Source: Chloroflexota bacterium
GTDB taxonomy: Bacteria > Chloroflexota > Anaerolineae > JAAYEA01
Length of the DNA stretch: 64,000 nucleotides
NCBI GenBank assembly: GCA_019873665.1
Contig: JAIOAV010000003.1
Coordinates: forward strand, 1,422 to 65,421
Direction: 5' to 3'
In this document: positions 28,502-38,300 of the stretch, in pieces
How the letters are laid out: each line of letters begins with the position of its first letter
Numbering within the stretch: the first letter of the stretch is position 1
Translations under genes and position numbers: made by a program
The notes under the pieces: generated by a model
What the model saw: the letters and a program-made list of their open reading frames with translations, nothing else
Told to the model about the DNA's origin: nothing
Database searches by the model: none

Positions 28502-31500
28502 ATGCAAAAGACGCAGAAGGGCAATTTGTCCATCCTGGATCGCCCTATCTTGGGAGGAATTCGCCTGGACTGGTGGACCCTGCTCTACGTTGGGTTGATC
28601 GCGCTGGCGATCTTTACACGTCTCTGGAACCTGGAATGGCGCGCCTATTGCCATGATGAAAGCATCCATGCCTCCTGGTCATGGGATCTCTACACCGGCA
28701 AAGGCTATCGCCATAATCCCACATATCATGGGCCATTTGGCTATCACATCACCGCCTTCATGTTCTTCCTCTTTGGCGATAGCGACTATACGGGGCGTCT
28801 CGCTGCCGGCCTCTTTGGTGTGGGAACGGTTATCTTGATGCTGCTGATGCGCCGGTGGCTTGGCCGCTGGGGAACTTTGGCCGCTACCACCCTGATGATC
28901 ATCTCCCCTATCATGATGCATCGCACTCGTTATATCCGCATGGATCCCTGGACCATCCTGTTTGCGGGGATCATGTTTGTCGCAATCCTGCACTATCTGG
29001 AAAAGCGACGGGACATCCACCTGTACATCATCGCCGCCATGTTCGCCCTGTCGCTGGTGAGCAAGGAAACCGCGTTTATTTACGAAGCGATCTTTGGCAC
29101 CTTCCTCGTGATTCTGTTTGTGGTGCGTTGGTGGCGTGAGGGGCGCTTCCCCTGGAAGTCGGCGGAATTCGATCTGATCCTACTGATTGGCACGCTGAGC
29201 CTGCCGCTCATCTCGCCGCTACCCCTCTTCTTGGTATACAAGCTATTCCATCTGGGATACCGCATTACTGACTATAGCAATCAGGGGATCATCCGCTCAC
29301 TTGCGACCTTCATCCCATTTCTGGGCATCTCCATCGCCATCGGCTACTGGTGGGGGCGCAGGCGCTGGCTGATCGCGGCGGGCATCTTTTACCTGATCAT
29401 GATCTCCTTCTTCACGACCATGTTCACCAATGGCCAGGGTTTCGCCAGCGGCATGTTCGGCTCGCTCGGCTACTGGCTGGAGCAACAAGAGGTGAAACGG
29501 GGCGGCCAACCCTGGTACTACTACTTCCTGCTGGTGCCGATGTACGAGTTTCTGCCGCTCTTGTTTGGCCTTCTCGGAATCGGCTACTGGGCGCGTGGTG
29601 CGCTCCGCGCATTGCGCGAACACTCGCGCGCGCGCGCAACTGAGAAGAAGGGCGCCATCGCGGCCGTCCCAGAGAAAGCACCCTTTGTTTCCTTCGTGGT
29701 CTATTGGACGGCCATGAGCTTGGTCATTTATAGCTGGGCCGGGGAAAAGATGCCATGGCTGGCGCAGAACATCGTGTTGCCGCTGATCCCTCTGGCAGGC
29801 TGGTTTATCGGCCAGGTCATGGAGAAGATCGACCTGCGCGAGTTCACTGAGCGCCGTGGTTGGCTCATGGTCGTGTTGATCCCTCTGTTCATTCTCGTAC
29901 TTGTTACCGCTCTGCGGGCGCGACCATTCCAGGGCACATCCCTTGACCAATTGGGAGAGACGATGCGCTGGTTGCTGTCCGTCATGATGGCAGTCGGCCT
30001 GGCGGTTGCGTTCTATTCCATTGGTCGCCGATTGCGGGCCAGTGGCATCTGGCAGGCGCTCTTTTTCACCACGCTTATCGTCATGATGGCCTTGACCTTC
30101 CGTTTCGCGTGGATGGCGTCCTTTACCACCGGCGACCTGGCCAGCGAGATGATGGTGTACGCACAGGGTACCCCTGATGTGCCGCTGGTCATGCAAGAGA
30201 TCACCGAGATGTCGCTACGACTCACCGGTGGGCTCGACCTGAAGGTGGCGTACGACGACGAATCAAGCTGGCCCTTTGTGTGGTACTTGCGCAACTTTCG
30301 CAACGCGCAGTACTATGCCAAGCAGCCCAGCGCGCCCTTTGATGCGGCTGTCGTGATCGTGGGGCTGGCGAATGAGCCGGGCGTCAAGCCATACCTGGGC
30401 AACAAATATCTGCGCCGCGAGTACCGGCTGATCTGGTGGCCGTCGGAGACGTACAAAGACCTGACGTTCGCCAAGATCATCAAGGGCATTGGCAGCGCCG
30501 AATCGCGCCGCAACTTCTGGAACGTCTTCTTCTATCGCAAATACAGCTACCCGTTGAGCCAGTGGCCGCACGTCAACCGCTTTGCCATGTACGTCCGCCG
30601 CGACATCGCCACGCAGCTCTGGGACTATGGCCCAGAGGTGGTCACGGAGGAGATCGTCCTGCCAGGCGAAGAGTACGAGAAGAAGCTGCGTCAGGTCAGC
30701 CCATTGCAGGTCTGGGGAAGCGAGGGGGGTGGTGCAGGACAGTTCCGCTACCCGAAGGGAGTGGCCTTGGACGCGCAGGGCAACCTCTATGTCGTGGACA
30801 GCCAGAACCACCGCGTCGTCAAGCTCGGCCCGAACGGGGAGCATCTGCTGACCATAGGAGGCCAGGGGAATGCCCCTGGTCAGTTCAACGAGCCGTGGAG
30901 TGTCGCGGTGGACGCGGAGGGATACATCTTTGTGGCAGACACCTGGAACCATCGCATCCAGCGCTTTAGTCCAGATGGCCAGTTTGAGACGATGTGGGGC
31001 ATATTCGGCGATATCGGTGGCATCATGCCCGGCGACCCGAACCTCTTCTACGGGCCGCGCGATATCGCTATTGACGATAGCGGTTATCTCTATGTAACTG
31101 ATACTGGCAACAAGCGGGTGATCGCCTTCGATCGCGACGGCAAATACATCAATCAGTGGGGAGGGCCAGGCGCAGACAATGGCCGATTCCTGGAACCGGT
31201 GGGAATCGCGCGCGATGGCGAGGGGAACTTCTATGTTGCAGACACGTGGAACCGCCGCATCCAGAAATTTGACAAGGCATTCAACTATCTGGCGCAATGG
31301 CCCATCGCCGGCTGGGAGGGCGAGTCGGTCGTCAACAAGCCGTACCTGGCTGCCGACGCAGCGGGCAATGTCTATGCCACCGACCCGGAGATGTATCGCA
31401 TCATCAAATTCGATACCAAGGGCACAGTGCTCGCCGTCTGGGGGCAGTTCGGCGTAGATCGGAACTCGCTGAACCTGCCCACCGGCATCGCAGTTGACGG

Positions 31501-31567
31501 CCAAGGGAACATCTACGTCTCTGATTCCAGCAACCATCGCATCGTCAAATACGGTCCTATACAGTAA
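28502..31567 (+). CDS. Agl23-like (TIGR03663) membrane protein fused to a six-bladed NHL propeller
   Basis: The 1021-residue protein has an N-terminal GT-C-like membrane part (about residues 20-530) with RAYCHDESIHASWSWDLYTG in the first loop. This is the signature of the TIGR03663 'flippase activity-associated Agl23' family. A soluble linker follows, and from about residue 735 to the end there are six NHL blades (GVALDAQGNLYVVDSQNHRV, and similar). NHL propellers bind protein or glycan partners. The propeller would face outside the cell if the GT-C topology holds (inference). GTGAGG precedes the ATG. A hairpin follows the gene. Confidence 0.9.
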   Translation: MQKTQKGNLSILDRPILGGIRLDWWTLLYVGLIALAIFTRLWNLEWRAYCHDESIHASWSWDLYTGKGYRHNPTYHGPFGYHITAFMFFLFGDSDYTGRLAAGLFGVGTVILMLLMRRWLGRWGTLAATTLMIISPIMMHRTRYIRMDPWTILFAGIMFVAILHYLEKRRDIHLYIIAAMFALSLVSKETAFIYEAIFGTFLVILFVVRWWREGRFPWKSAEFDLILLIGTLSLPLISPLPLFLVYKLFHLGYRITDYSNQGIIRSLATFIPFLGISIAIGYWWGRRRWLIAAGIFYLIMISFFTTMFTNGQGFASGMFGSLGYWLEQQEVKRGGQPWYYYFLLVPMYEFLPLLFGLLGIGYWARGALRALREHSRARATEKKGAIAAVPEKAPFVSFVVYWTAMSLVIYSWAGEKMPWLAQNIVLPLIPLAGWFIGQVMEKIDLREFTERRGWLMVVLIPLFILVLVTALRARPFQGTSLDQLGETMRWLLSVMMAVGLAVAFYSIGRRLRASGIWQALFFTTLIVMMALTFRFAWMASFTTGDLASEMMVYAQGTPDVPLVMQEITEMSLRLTGGLDLKVAYDDESSWPFVWYLRNFRNAQYYAKQPSAPFDAAVVIVGLANEPGVKPYLGNKYLRREYRLIWWPSETYKDLTFAKIIKGIGSAESRRNFWNVFFYRKYSYPLSQWPHVNRFAMYVRRDIATQLWDYGPEVVTEEIVLPGEEYEKKLRQVSPLQVWGSEGGGAGQFRYPKGVALDAQGNLYVVDSQNHRVVKLGPNGEHLLTIGGQGNAPGQFNEPWSVAVDAEGYIFVADTWNHRIQRFSPDGQFETMWGIFGDIGGIMPGDPNLFYGPRDIAIDDSGYLYVTDTGNKRVIAFDRDGKYINQWGGPGADNGRFLEPVGIARDGEGNFYVADTWNRRIQKFDKAFNYLAQWPIAGWEGESVVNKPYLAADAAGNVYATDPEMYRIIKFDTKGTVLAVWGQFGVDRNSLNLPTGIAVDGQGNIYVSDSSNHRIVKYGPIQ

Positions 31568-31590
31568 CGGTTCAGGTTTGAGCACGCGCT

Positions 31591-31633
31591 ACTGCGGTGG
31601 GAGGGTGTCAAAGGCATATCCTCCCGCCGCAGT
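31591..31633 (+). terminator. Hairpin terminator after the Agl23-NHL gene
   Basis: A 14-bp stem (ACTGCGGTGGGAGG opposite CCTCCCGCCGCAGT, one G-T pair) encloses a 15-base loop and is followed by the T-rich CTTGATTTTG. It divides the cluster into two transcription units. Confidence 0.7.
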
Positions 31634-31640
31634 CTTGATT

Positions 31641-31668
31641 TTGCGGGCGAGCGCATTTCTGCTAGAAT
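31641..31668 (+). promoter_or_regulatory. Promoter of the two GT39-PA14-NHL genes
   Basis: A TTGCGG -35 (31641-31646), a 16-base spacer and a TAGAAT -10 (31663-31668) follow directly after the upstream terminator. The -10 forms half of the palindrome TAGAA-TCG-TTCTA (31663-31675), which also spans the predicted start point. Confidence 0.55.
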
Positions 31669-31701
31669 CGTTCTACTGAGACACATAACAGCCGAGGAAA
31701 T

Positions 31702-34700
31702 ATGAGAGCGAGACGCAGGATCACCCATTTCATCCTAGCGCTTTTGGCAGTGGCGATCGGCTTCTATGCGCAGAGCTGCATCCGCAAACCAGATCAGTTG
31801 ACCGAGGCGTTGCTTTTATACGGTGTGGCGGCGATCCTGTTCGTTGTGGCTTTGCGGCGCACTCCCTCAGAGAGCGAGGGCGAGTATCCCGATACGCCGC
31901 CACCACCGCTGCCCGTGTCGCGCCGTTGGGGAGTCGTGGCGTTTCTGGTTGCTTCGTTGCTGGCGCTACTGTGGTCGCTGGTCCTCTTCAACAACGAGCG
32001 CCCTCCCGCCATCGCCTGGTTCTTTTACCTCTCCAGCGTCGGCACGTTCCTGGCCGCCTTCTGGCTTGCCGAGTCGCCGTTACGCCTGCCCCGTTGGGCG
32101 GAGATCGCGCCGCGCGTGCGACACATCAGGCTTGAGCAGATCATCCTGATCTTGCTGCTCGCGGCGAGCTTCTTCATCCGGGTCTATCGTGTCGATGAGC
32201 TGCCTCTAGGCGTGTGGTACGACGAGGCGGACAATGGCCTATGGGCCCGGCAGATGAATAGAGATCCCAGGTTCCAACCGATCTATGTGGGATCCGCCAA
32301 TCTCCCCTGGCATTATCTGTCGCTCATCGCTCTCTCTTTCCGCCTCTTTGGTGATGGCATCGTGGCGGTGCGTCTCGTCTCGGCAGTTTTCGGCATGCTG
32401 ACCGTCTGGGCGACCTATCTTTTGGTGCGCGACCTCTTTGGCCCGCGCATGGGTCTCGTCGGCGCATTCACCATGGCCGTCTCGCACTGGAATGTGAACT
32501 TCAGCCGCGTCGGCATGTACGGCATCACCGCGCCGTTCTTCATCCTGTTGGTGCCCTATCTGCTCAACAAGGGAATCCGCTCGCAGCGCCGTGTCCACTT
32601 TGCCTTAGCCGGCATAGCCCTCGGCCTGGGGATGTGCTTCTACATCTCGTACCTGCTCTTTGTGCCCGTGATCGGTTTCCTGTTGCTCCACACCATACTC
32701 AGCCGGCGACACTTTCTCCGCCACTATATCTCGCATCTGGTCATCTTTGCCATCGCTGTCATCGTAGCGGTAGCGCCTATTGCGTTTTTCGCTGTGCGTT
32801 ATCCCAACATCTTTTTCAACCGCACGCGTACCACCTCGATCTTCAAGGACAAGACACGCGAACAGGCGATCAGCGCGCTAAAGGAAAGCGCAACCAAGCA
32901 TCTGCTGATGTTCAACTACCGCGGCGATGGTAACGGGCGGCATAATCTGCCCGGCGAGCCCCAACTTGATCTCGTCACGTCGGTGTTTTTTGTGTTGGGC
33001 ATCGTCTATAGCCTCTACCGCCTTCGCGATCCCCGCTATGCGGCATTGGTCGTCGGCCTGCTGGTCATGCTGAGCGGCGGCATCTTTTCGCTCGATTTCG
33101 AGGCCCCGCAATCGCTGCGGGCTATCGGCACGCTGCCCATCTCGCACCTACTCGCCTTTGTGGCCATGGCGCGGCTGTGGCGCGAGTTCGACATCACCTT
33201 TGGCCCGCGACGTGCCGGCTATGCGTGGGTAGCCGTCTTACCCATGCTCGCCTATATCGGCTACACAAACCTCAACATCTACTTTGTCAAGCAAGCGAAC
33301 GACTTTGCTGTCTGGAACGCCTACTCGACGGCAGAGACCTTTACCGCGCGGCGCATGAAAGAGATGGGCAGCGGCTACGACTATCACGTCATCTCGCTCT
33401 ACTTCCAGACGCCGACGCTGCGTTTCCTGGCCCCCGAGATCACCTCGTACAAGCGGCTGGAGACCACCGACTCGATGCCGATCTATGACACCACCGACAA
33501 GGATACGGTGCTCTTTATTGATCCGGAACGGCGGACGCTCTATGAGGACGTGCGGCGTTTCTACCCATCGGGCAAGTTCGAGGAGATCACCCCGCCCTTT
33601 GGTGGACCAGTGATCCTCTATATCGCGCAGCTCACACCGGCGCAGATTCGCGGCATCCAGGGTCTGGCCGCTACCTACTATGGCAACGAAATATGGGATG
33701 GGCAGCCCGCACTCCAGCGCAAGGATGATCAGGTGTCATTCGATTGGAGTCAGCAATTGCCGGTCTCGTTGCCCTTTAGCGTCGAGTGGCAGGGCACGCT
33801 GCGCGTGCCGCGCTATGGCAGTTATCGCCTCGGGCTGCGCGCGCCGGCGCTGGTAGAGCTCTATATCGACGAGACCCTCGTGCTGGACAAGGCGGGTGAG
33901 ATCAAGATGCCACTGGCAGAGGGAAACCATGCGTTGCGTCTCAGAGCGGTGGGTGCGGCGGGCACGATGGACTTTTATTGGCAACCGCCCGGCACGGCGC
34001 CACAGATCGTGCCGATGAGCGCGCTATACCTGAATCCACCGGTAACCAACAACGGCCTGCTCGGCCGCTATTTCCCGAACGCGAACTGGCAAGGCGAGCC
34101 CGCTCTGATGAAGATTGATCCCTCGCTGGGACTATACTTTCATATCACGCTTCTCTCCCGCCCATACACTGTCGAGTGGACCGGCAAGCTGAACGCGCCC
34201 ACCGCCGGCACATATGCCTTTGGTCTGGAATCCATTGATGACTCGTGGCTGTATATCAATGACAAGCTAGTGGTCGAGGCGCATGTCGGCAATCAGTACC
34301 AGCAAGGGCAGATCACTTTGCAGGCAGGTTTGCACGACATCCGTGTGCGCTATACGGACAAGAGCAACTGGTCACACATCAACCTCTTCTGGACGCCACC
34401 CGGCAAGCCGCGAGAGATCATCCCAGCGACCTATCTGCTGCCACCACAGGGAAGCTACCCCGAGATGGTGGAAGCGGCCAAGCCGACCCAGACAGCGCCT
34501 GTCGAGCATGGCGAGGTGGAACTGACCCTGCTTGCAACATGGGGAGGGCAGGGAAGCGGCGAGGGACAGTTCAAAGAGCCGCGGGACATCGCGGTGGACG
34601 ACCAGGGCCGTGTCTATATTGCCGACACCGGTAACAAGCGAGTGCAAGTGCTGGATGCCGAGGGCAGGTTCCTCGCCCAATGGACGAAGGGCGATCAACC

Positions 34701-35334
34701 TTTTGTGGAGCCTTTGGCGCTGGTGGTGAACTCGGCGGGAGAGATCCTCGTGCTCGACTCCGAACCGACGTGGGTCTATCGCTTTACGGCAGAGGGGGGA
34801 TACCTCGGCAAGTTCGCTGGGCCATCGGCACAGCTATACCATCCGCGCGGCATGGCCATTGACGCGCAGGATCAAGTGTATGTAGCAGATACCGGCGGCG
34901 GACGCTTTGTAGTGTTCGATGCCAGCGGCAATCGGGTCGCCACATATGGCACGATGGGAAGGGATGCCGGGCAATTCACGGAACCGACAGACCTCGTGGT
35001 GACCGAGAGCGGCGACATCTTTGCCGTTGACAATTCGAACTACCGTATCCAGCACCTGGATGTCTTTAGCCGCTACCTGGGGGAATGGGCAATCCCTGTC
35101 GCCAATGCGTACAATGGTCCACATATCGAGCTCGCGCCAGATGGCAGCCTGCTGGTCACCGCGCCAGAGGCGGGCCTGATCCAACGTTTTGCCGTTGACG
35201 GCACATTGCTGGGGCAGTGGGGCGAAGGGTTGATGCGGATTCCGGTGAATTTGGTGCGAAAGGGCGACAGGCTCTATGTAACTGATACCCTGAACCACCG
35301 CATTCAGGTGTTCCAGGTGCAAAGCAGCCGCTAG
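31702..35334 (+). CDS. GT39-like glycosyltransferase with two PA14 domains and an NHL propeller
   Basis: The 1210-residue protein has an N-terminal GT-C membrane part (about residues 1-500) with ELPLGVWYDEADNGLWARQM, where the Asp-Glu pair is the expected catalytic loop. A soluble segment follows, then PA14 domain 1 (about 653-775) and PA14 domain 2 (about 783-915, with TYAFGLESIDDSWLYINDKL), and six NHL blades from about 941 to the end. PA14 folds bind carbohydrates in adhesins and glycosidases. The transferase would thus carry its own extracellular glycan-binding modules (inference). The domain order matches the next gene exactly. Confidence 0.88.
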   Translation: MRARRRITHFILALLAVAIGFYAQSCIRKPDQLTEALLLYGVAAILFVVALRRTPSESEGEYPDTPPPPLPVSRRWGVVAFLVASLLALLWSLVLFNNERPPAIAWFFYLSSVGTFLAAFWLAESPLRLPRWAEIAPRVRHIRLEQIILILLLAASFFIRVYRVDELPLGVWYDEADNGLWARQMNRDPRFQPIYVGSANLPWHYLSLIALSFRLFGDGIVAVRLVSAVFGMLTVWATYLLVRDLFGPRMGLVGAFTMAVSHWNVNFSRVGMYGITAPFFILLVPYLLNKGIRSQRRVHFALAGIALGLGMCFYISYLLFVPVIGFLLLHTILSRRHFLRHYISHLVIFAIAVIVAVAPIAFFAVRYPNIFFNRTRTTSIFKDKTREQAISALKESATKHLLMFNYRGDGNGRHNLPGEPQLDLVTSVFFVLGIVYSLYRLRDPRYAALVVGLLVMLSGGIFSLDFEAPQSLRAIGTLPISHLLAFVAMARLWREFDITFGPRRAGYAWVAVLPMLAYIGYTNLNIYFVKQANDFAVWNAYSTAETFTARRMKEMGSGYDYHVISLYFQTPTLRFLAPEITSYKRLETTDSMPIYDTTDKDTVLFIDPERRTLYEDVRRFYPSGKFEEITPPFGGPVILYIAQLTPAQIRGIQGLAATYYGNEIWDGQPALQRKDDQVSFDWSQQLPVSLPFSVEWQGTLRVPRYGSYRLGLRAPALVELYIDETLVLDKAGEIKMPLAEGNHALRLRAVGAAGTMDFYWQPPGTAPQIVPMSALYLNPPVTNNGLLGRYFPNANWQGEPALMKIDPSLGLYFHITLLSRPYTVEWTGKLNAPTAGTYAFGLESIDDSWLYINDKLVVEAHVGNQYQQGQITLQAGLHDIRVRYTDKSNWSHINLFWTPPGKPREIIPATYLLPPQGSYPEMVEAAKPTQTAPVEHGEVELTLLATWGGQGSGEGQFKEPRDIAVDDQGRVYIADTGNKRVQVLDAEGRFLAQWTKGDQPFVEPLALVVNSAGEILVLDSEPTWVYRFTAEGGYLGKFAGPSAQLYHPRGMAIDAQDQVYVADTGGGRFVVFDASGNRVATYGTMGRDAGQFTEPTDLVVTESGDIFAVDNSNYRIQHLDVFSRYLGEWAIPVANAYNGPHIELAPDGSLLVTAPEAGLIQRFAVDGTLLGQWGEGLMRIPVNLVRKGDRLYVTDTLNHRIQVFQVQSSR

Positions 35335-35347
35335 TCGCGGAGGGCAC

Positions 35348-38300
35348 GTGTCCGAGATCGAACGGCCGCAGACAGAAGGGCCCAGAACGATGTCCGCGGG
35401 ACTTGGTCCGCAAGCTGTCATGGCCTCTCTGCTTCTGGGCTTTCTGGCGCAAGGCCTGCTTTTCCTGGCCCGGCAGTCAGAAGCTGCCAAGCGCTTTGGC
35501 TGGATCACTGCCCTTGGTCCCTGGTTGGCCCTCCTTCTCTATGCCGCTTCCTCTCTCCTGATAGCTATTGGCGCACGGCGGGAACATGTCGCAGAGGAGG
35601 AGAGCGCGGCAAGTGCGGATGTTCCGCTGCGCCCTCTGGATCTAGCTGCCCCGCTATCTGCTATCCTCGCCGCCGGCGCTGCCATCACACTGTTCCGTGG
35701 TGATACACCGCGCGCGCCAGTCTGGGGGCTGGCGGCGTTGAGCCTGGCGGCGATCGTATGGAGTTGCGCGCGGTTACACCGACAATCATCGCTATGCCAA
35801 GAACGCGCTCACGCCACAGTCGCCGCATGGGAAGTCATTGGCATGCTCCTCATCCTGCTGCTGGCCGCCGCCTGGCGCACCCACCTCCTGGATATCGTGC
35901 CGAGCGGCATCTTTTTCGACGAGGCCCGCAACGGACTGGATGCCATCGAGATCCTAGAGCGAAACACACACCCACTCTGGAGCGATAGCCTGAGCGGGCG
36001 GCCAACGCTGCATCTACACTTGCTCGCCGCCACCTTCCGCCTGTTGGGTGCGCGCGTCTTTAGCATGCGCCTGGTCTCGATCACCTTTGGCCTGCTAGCC
36101 ATCACCGCCCTCTACCTCCTGGCACGCTCCCTGTTCGGTGGCCGGGCGGCGCTGCTGGCTGCCTTCTTTCTGGCCGTCTCGCGCTATCATACGCACTATA
36201 GCCGCCTGGTCTTTGAGGCGGGGATGACCCCCTTCCTTCTGATCCTCGGCATCTATTGCATGTGGCGCGCTTTGCGCCAACGTCGCTGGCTGGATTACGT
36301 GTTGAGCGCAGCCCTGATCAGCGCCGGCCTCTACACCTATGTTTCCTTTCGGCTTTTGCCGCTCGTCGTCGGAGGGCTGGTCCTATACCGCCTTGTAGGC
36401 GAGCGCTGCTTTTTGCGTCGCCACCTGCCCGGCCTTCTGTTGTTCACAGCCGTTAGCGCCCTGCTGCTCATCCCGCTGGCGCGCTTTGCGCTGGACGAGC
36501 CGGCGCGTTTCTTTAGCCGCTACCATGAGGTGGCGCTCCTCAACGAGGTGCAACAAGCAGGGAGCATCCGGCCGGTCGTGAAGAACGCCGTCGGGTATCT
36601 GACGATGTTCAACTATCGCGGCGACGAGAACCGTGTGCTGAACCTGCCGGGCGAGCCGGGGCTGAGCTTTGTGGCGTCGGTTCTCTTTGTACTGGGCGTT
36701 GCGCTCAGCATCGCTCGCTGGCGGGATGCGCGCTATGCGCTGCCGCTGATCTGGCTCCTGGTCGCACTCCTGCCCGGTGCGCTCACCCACTCGATCGAGA
36801 CACCGCATAGCACGCGCGTCCTCGCCGCGCTACCTGCTGCCTGTCTGCTGGCGGGATTGGCATTGCACGAGATCTGGTGCACGCTGCGCGGCAGCGTCGC
36901 CAGCGCGCCGACGGCACGCTGGCGCACATGGGGCGCGGCTGCAGCCGTGGGACTGGCGTTGATCGTTACGGCAGTGGTGGACTATCGGGCGTACTTCGTG
37001 CGGCAGCGCGACAACCCGCATAACTACTATGGTTTCGAGCCGGGCGCCAACCGCGTCGGGCGACTCGTCGCGCAATGGCATGATGACTATGACATCATCG
37101 TCTCGCCTACCTATGCCTACGTCTATCCAGAGGATAGCATCGTCAGATTTGTCGCATGGAACGCCCGCGAAGACGGACGCGGCTATCAGGCCCTCGACTA
37201 TGTGCGCGACATCCCCTATCGCGAGGACACCGGGCGCGGTATCGCCTACATTCTGGAGCCGGGATGCCGCCTCCTGACCTCCTTACTGCATCAGTTCTAC
37301 CCACAAGGCGTTCTTGAGGAGCATCTAGACCCGTTTCGTGGCGTGCTCTTCCTGACCTTCCGGGTGAGCGCGGAGGATATACACGCAGCACGTGGCCTGC
37401 AGGGTAGCTTCTATCTCACCGATAGCGATACGACGCCGGCAGCTACCCGACGCGACTTCCAGGCCGAGCTTTCCTGGAATTCAGAGGCTGCGCCTCTCGC
37501 CCTGCCATATCGCGCCGAATGGCGTGGCTCGCTCTATATCCCCGCATATGCGCCCTACACCTTTGATGCCGAGACTTCCGGTGAAGTCGAGCTTTTGCTG
37601 GATGGGGAGGTGATTCCCTTTGGCCGAGAAACCTCCCTTCCCAAGGGGATGCATGATATCCAGATCATCTACCGGCCGGCGGCTGGCATGGATGCGCTGC
37701 AGATCTTTTGGCGAGCGCCGCATCTACCTCGCCAGGTAATCCCCGGCAACGCGCTTTGCCCTGTACCCGCGTCGCCGAGTGGCCTGGAAGGCATGTATTA
37801 CCGCAGCCTGGAGTGGGAGGGGCCGCCGGCATCGGTCCAGCTCGACCCACTGATTTTCCCCAATCACTTTATGCTTGAGGGCATCTTTAGCATCTCTTGG
37901 CGCGGCCAGCTTCACATCACCGAAGGCGGCACGTATCGCTTTGGCACCGAGTCAGACGATGGCTCGCTCTTGTTCATTGATGACACGCTCGTGGTGGACA
38001 ACAGCGGCATTCATGGCGCTCAGTATCGCGAGGGGGCCATCAACCTGGAGCCGGGATGGCACGATATCGTCATCAAGTATCAGCAAGACGGGGGTGGCAT
38101 GGCGCTTTCGGTCTTTTGGACGCCGCCCGGCGGGCAACGCGTGCGCCTGCCGGAATCAGCGCTACGCTATCCCATCGGCGACTGGGGCCAGGATGTGTCG
38201 TTAGCGCCGCTGCCAGCGCCCTCCGAGCAGGCAGCCGTGCCATTCACCCCCACGGGCACGCCATTGCAGAAGCCCGTCGCCCTTTCGCTGGGGGATCCCG

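Noticed and set aside
19822-31585. Long open frames on the minus strand opposite the glycosyltransferase cluster (for example 19822-21276, 22108-23415, 29297-30196, 30263-31585)
   Set aside because: They are antisense to clear coding genes, are rich in His, Gln, Arg and Asp as expected from reverse-complemented membrane codons, and have no family motifs or ribosome binding sites.
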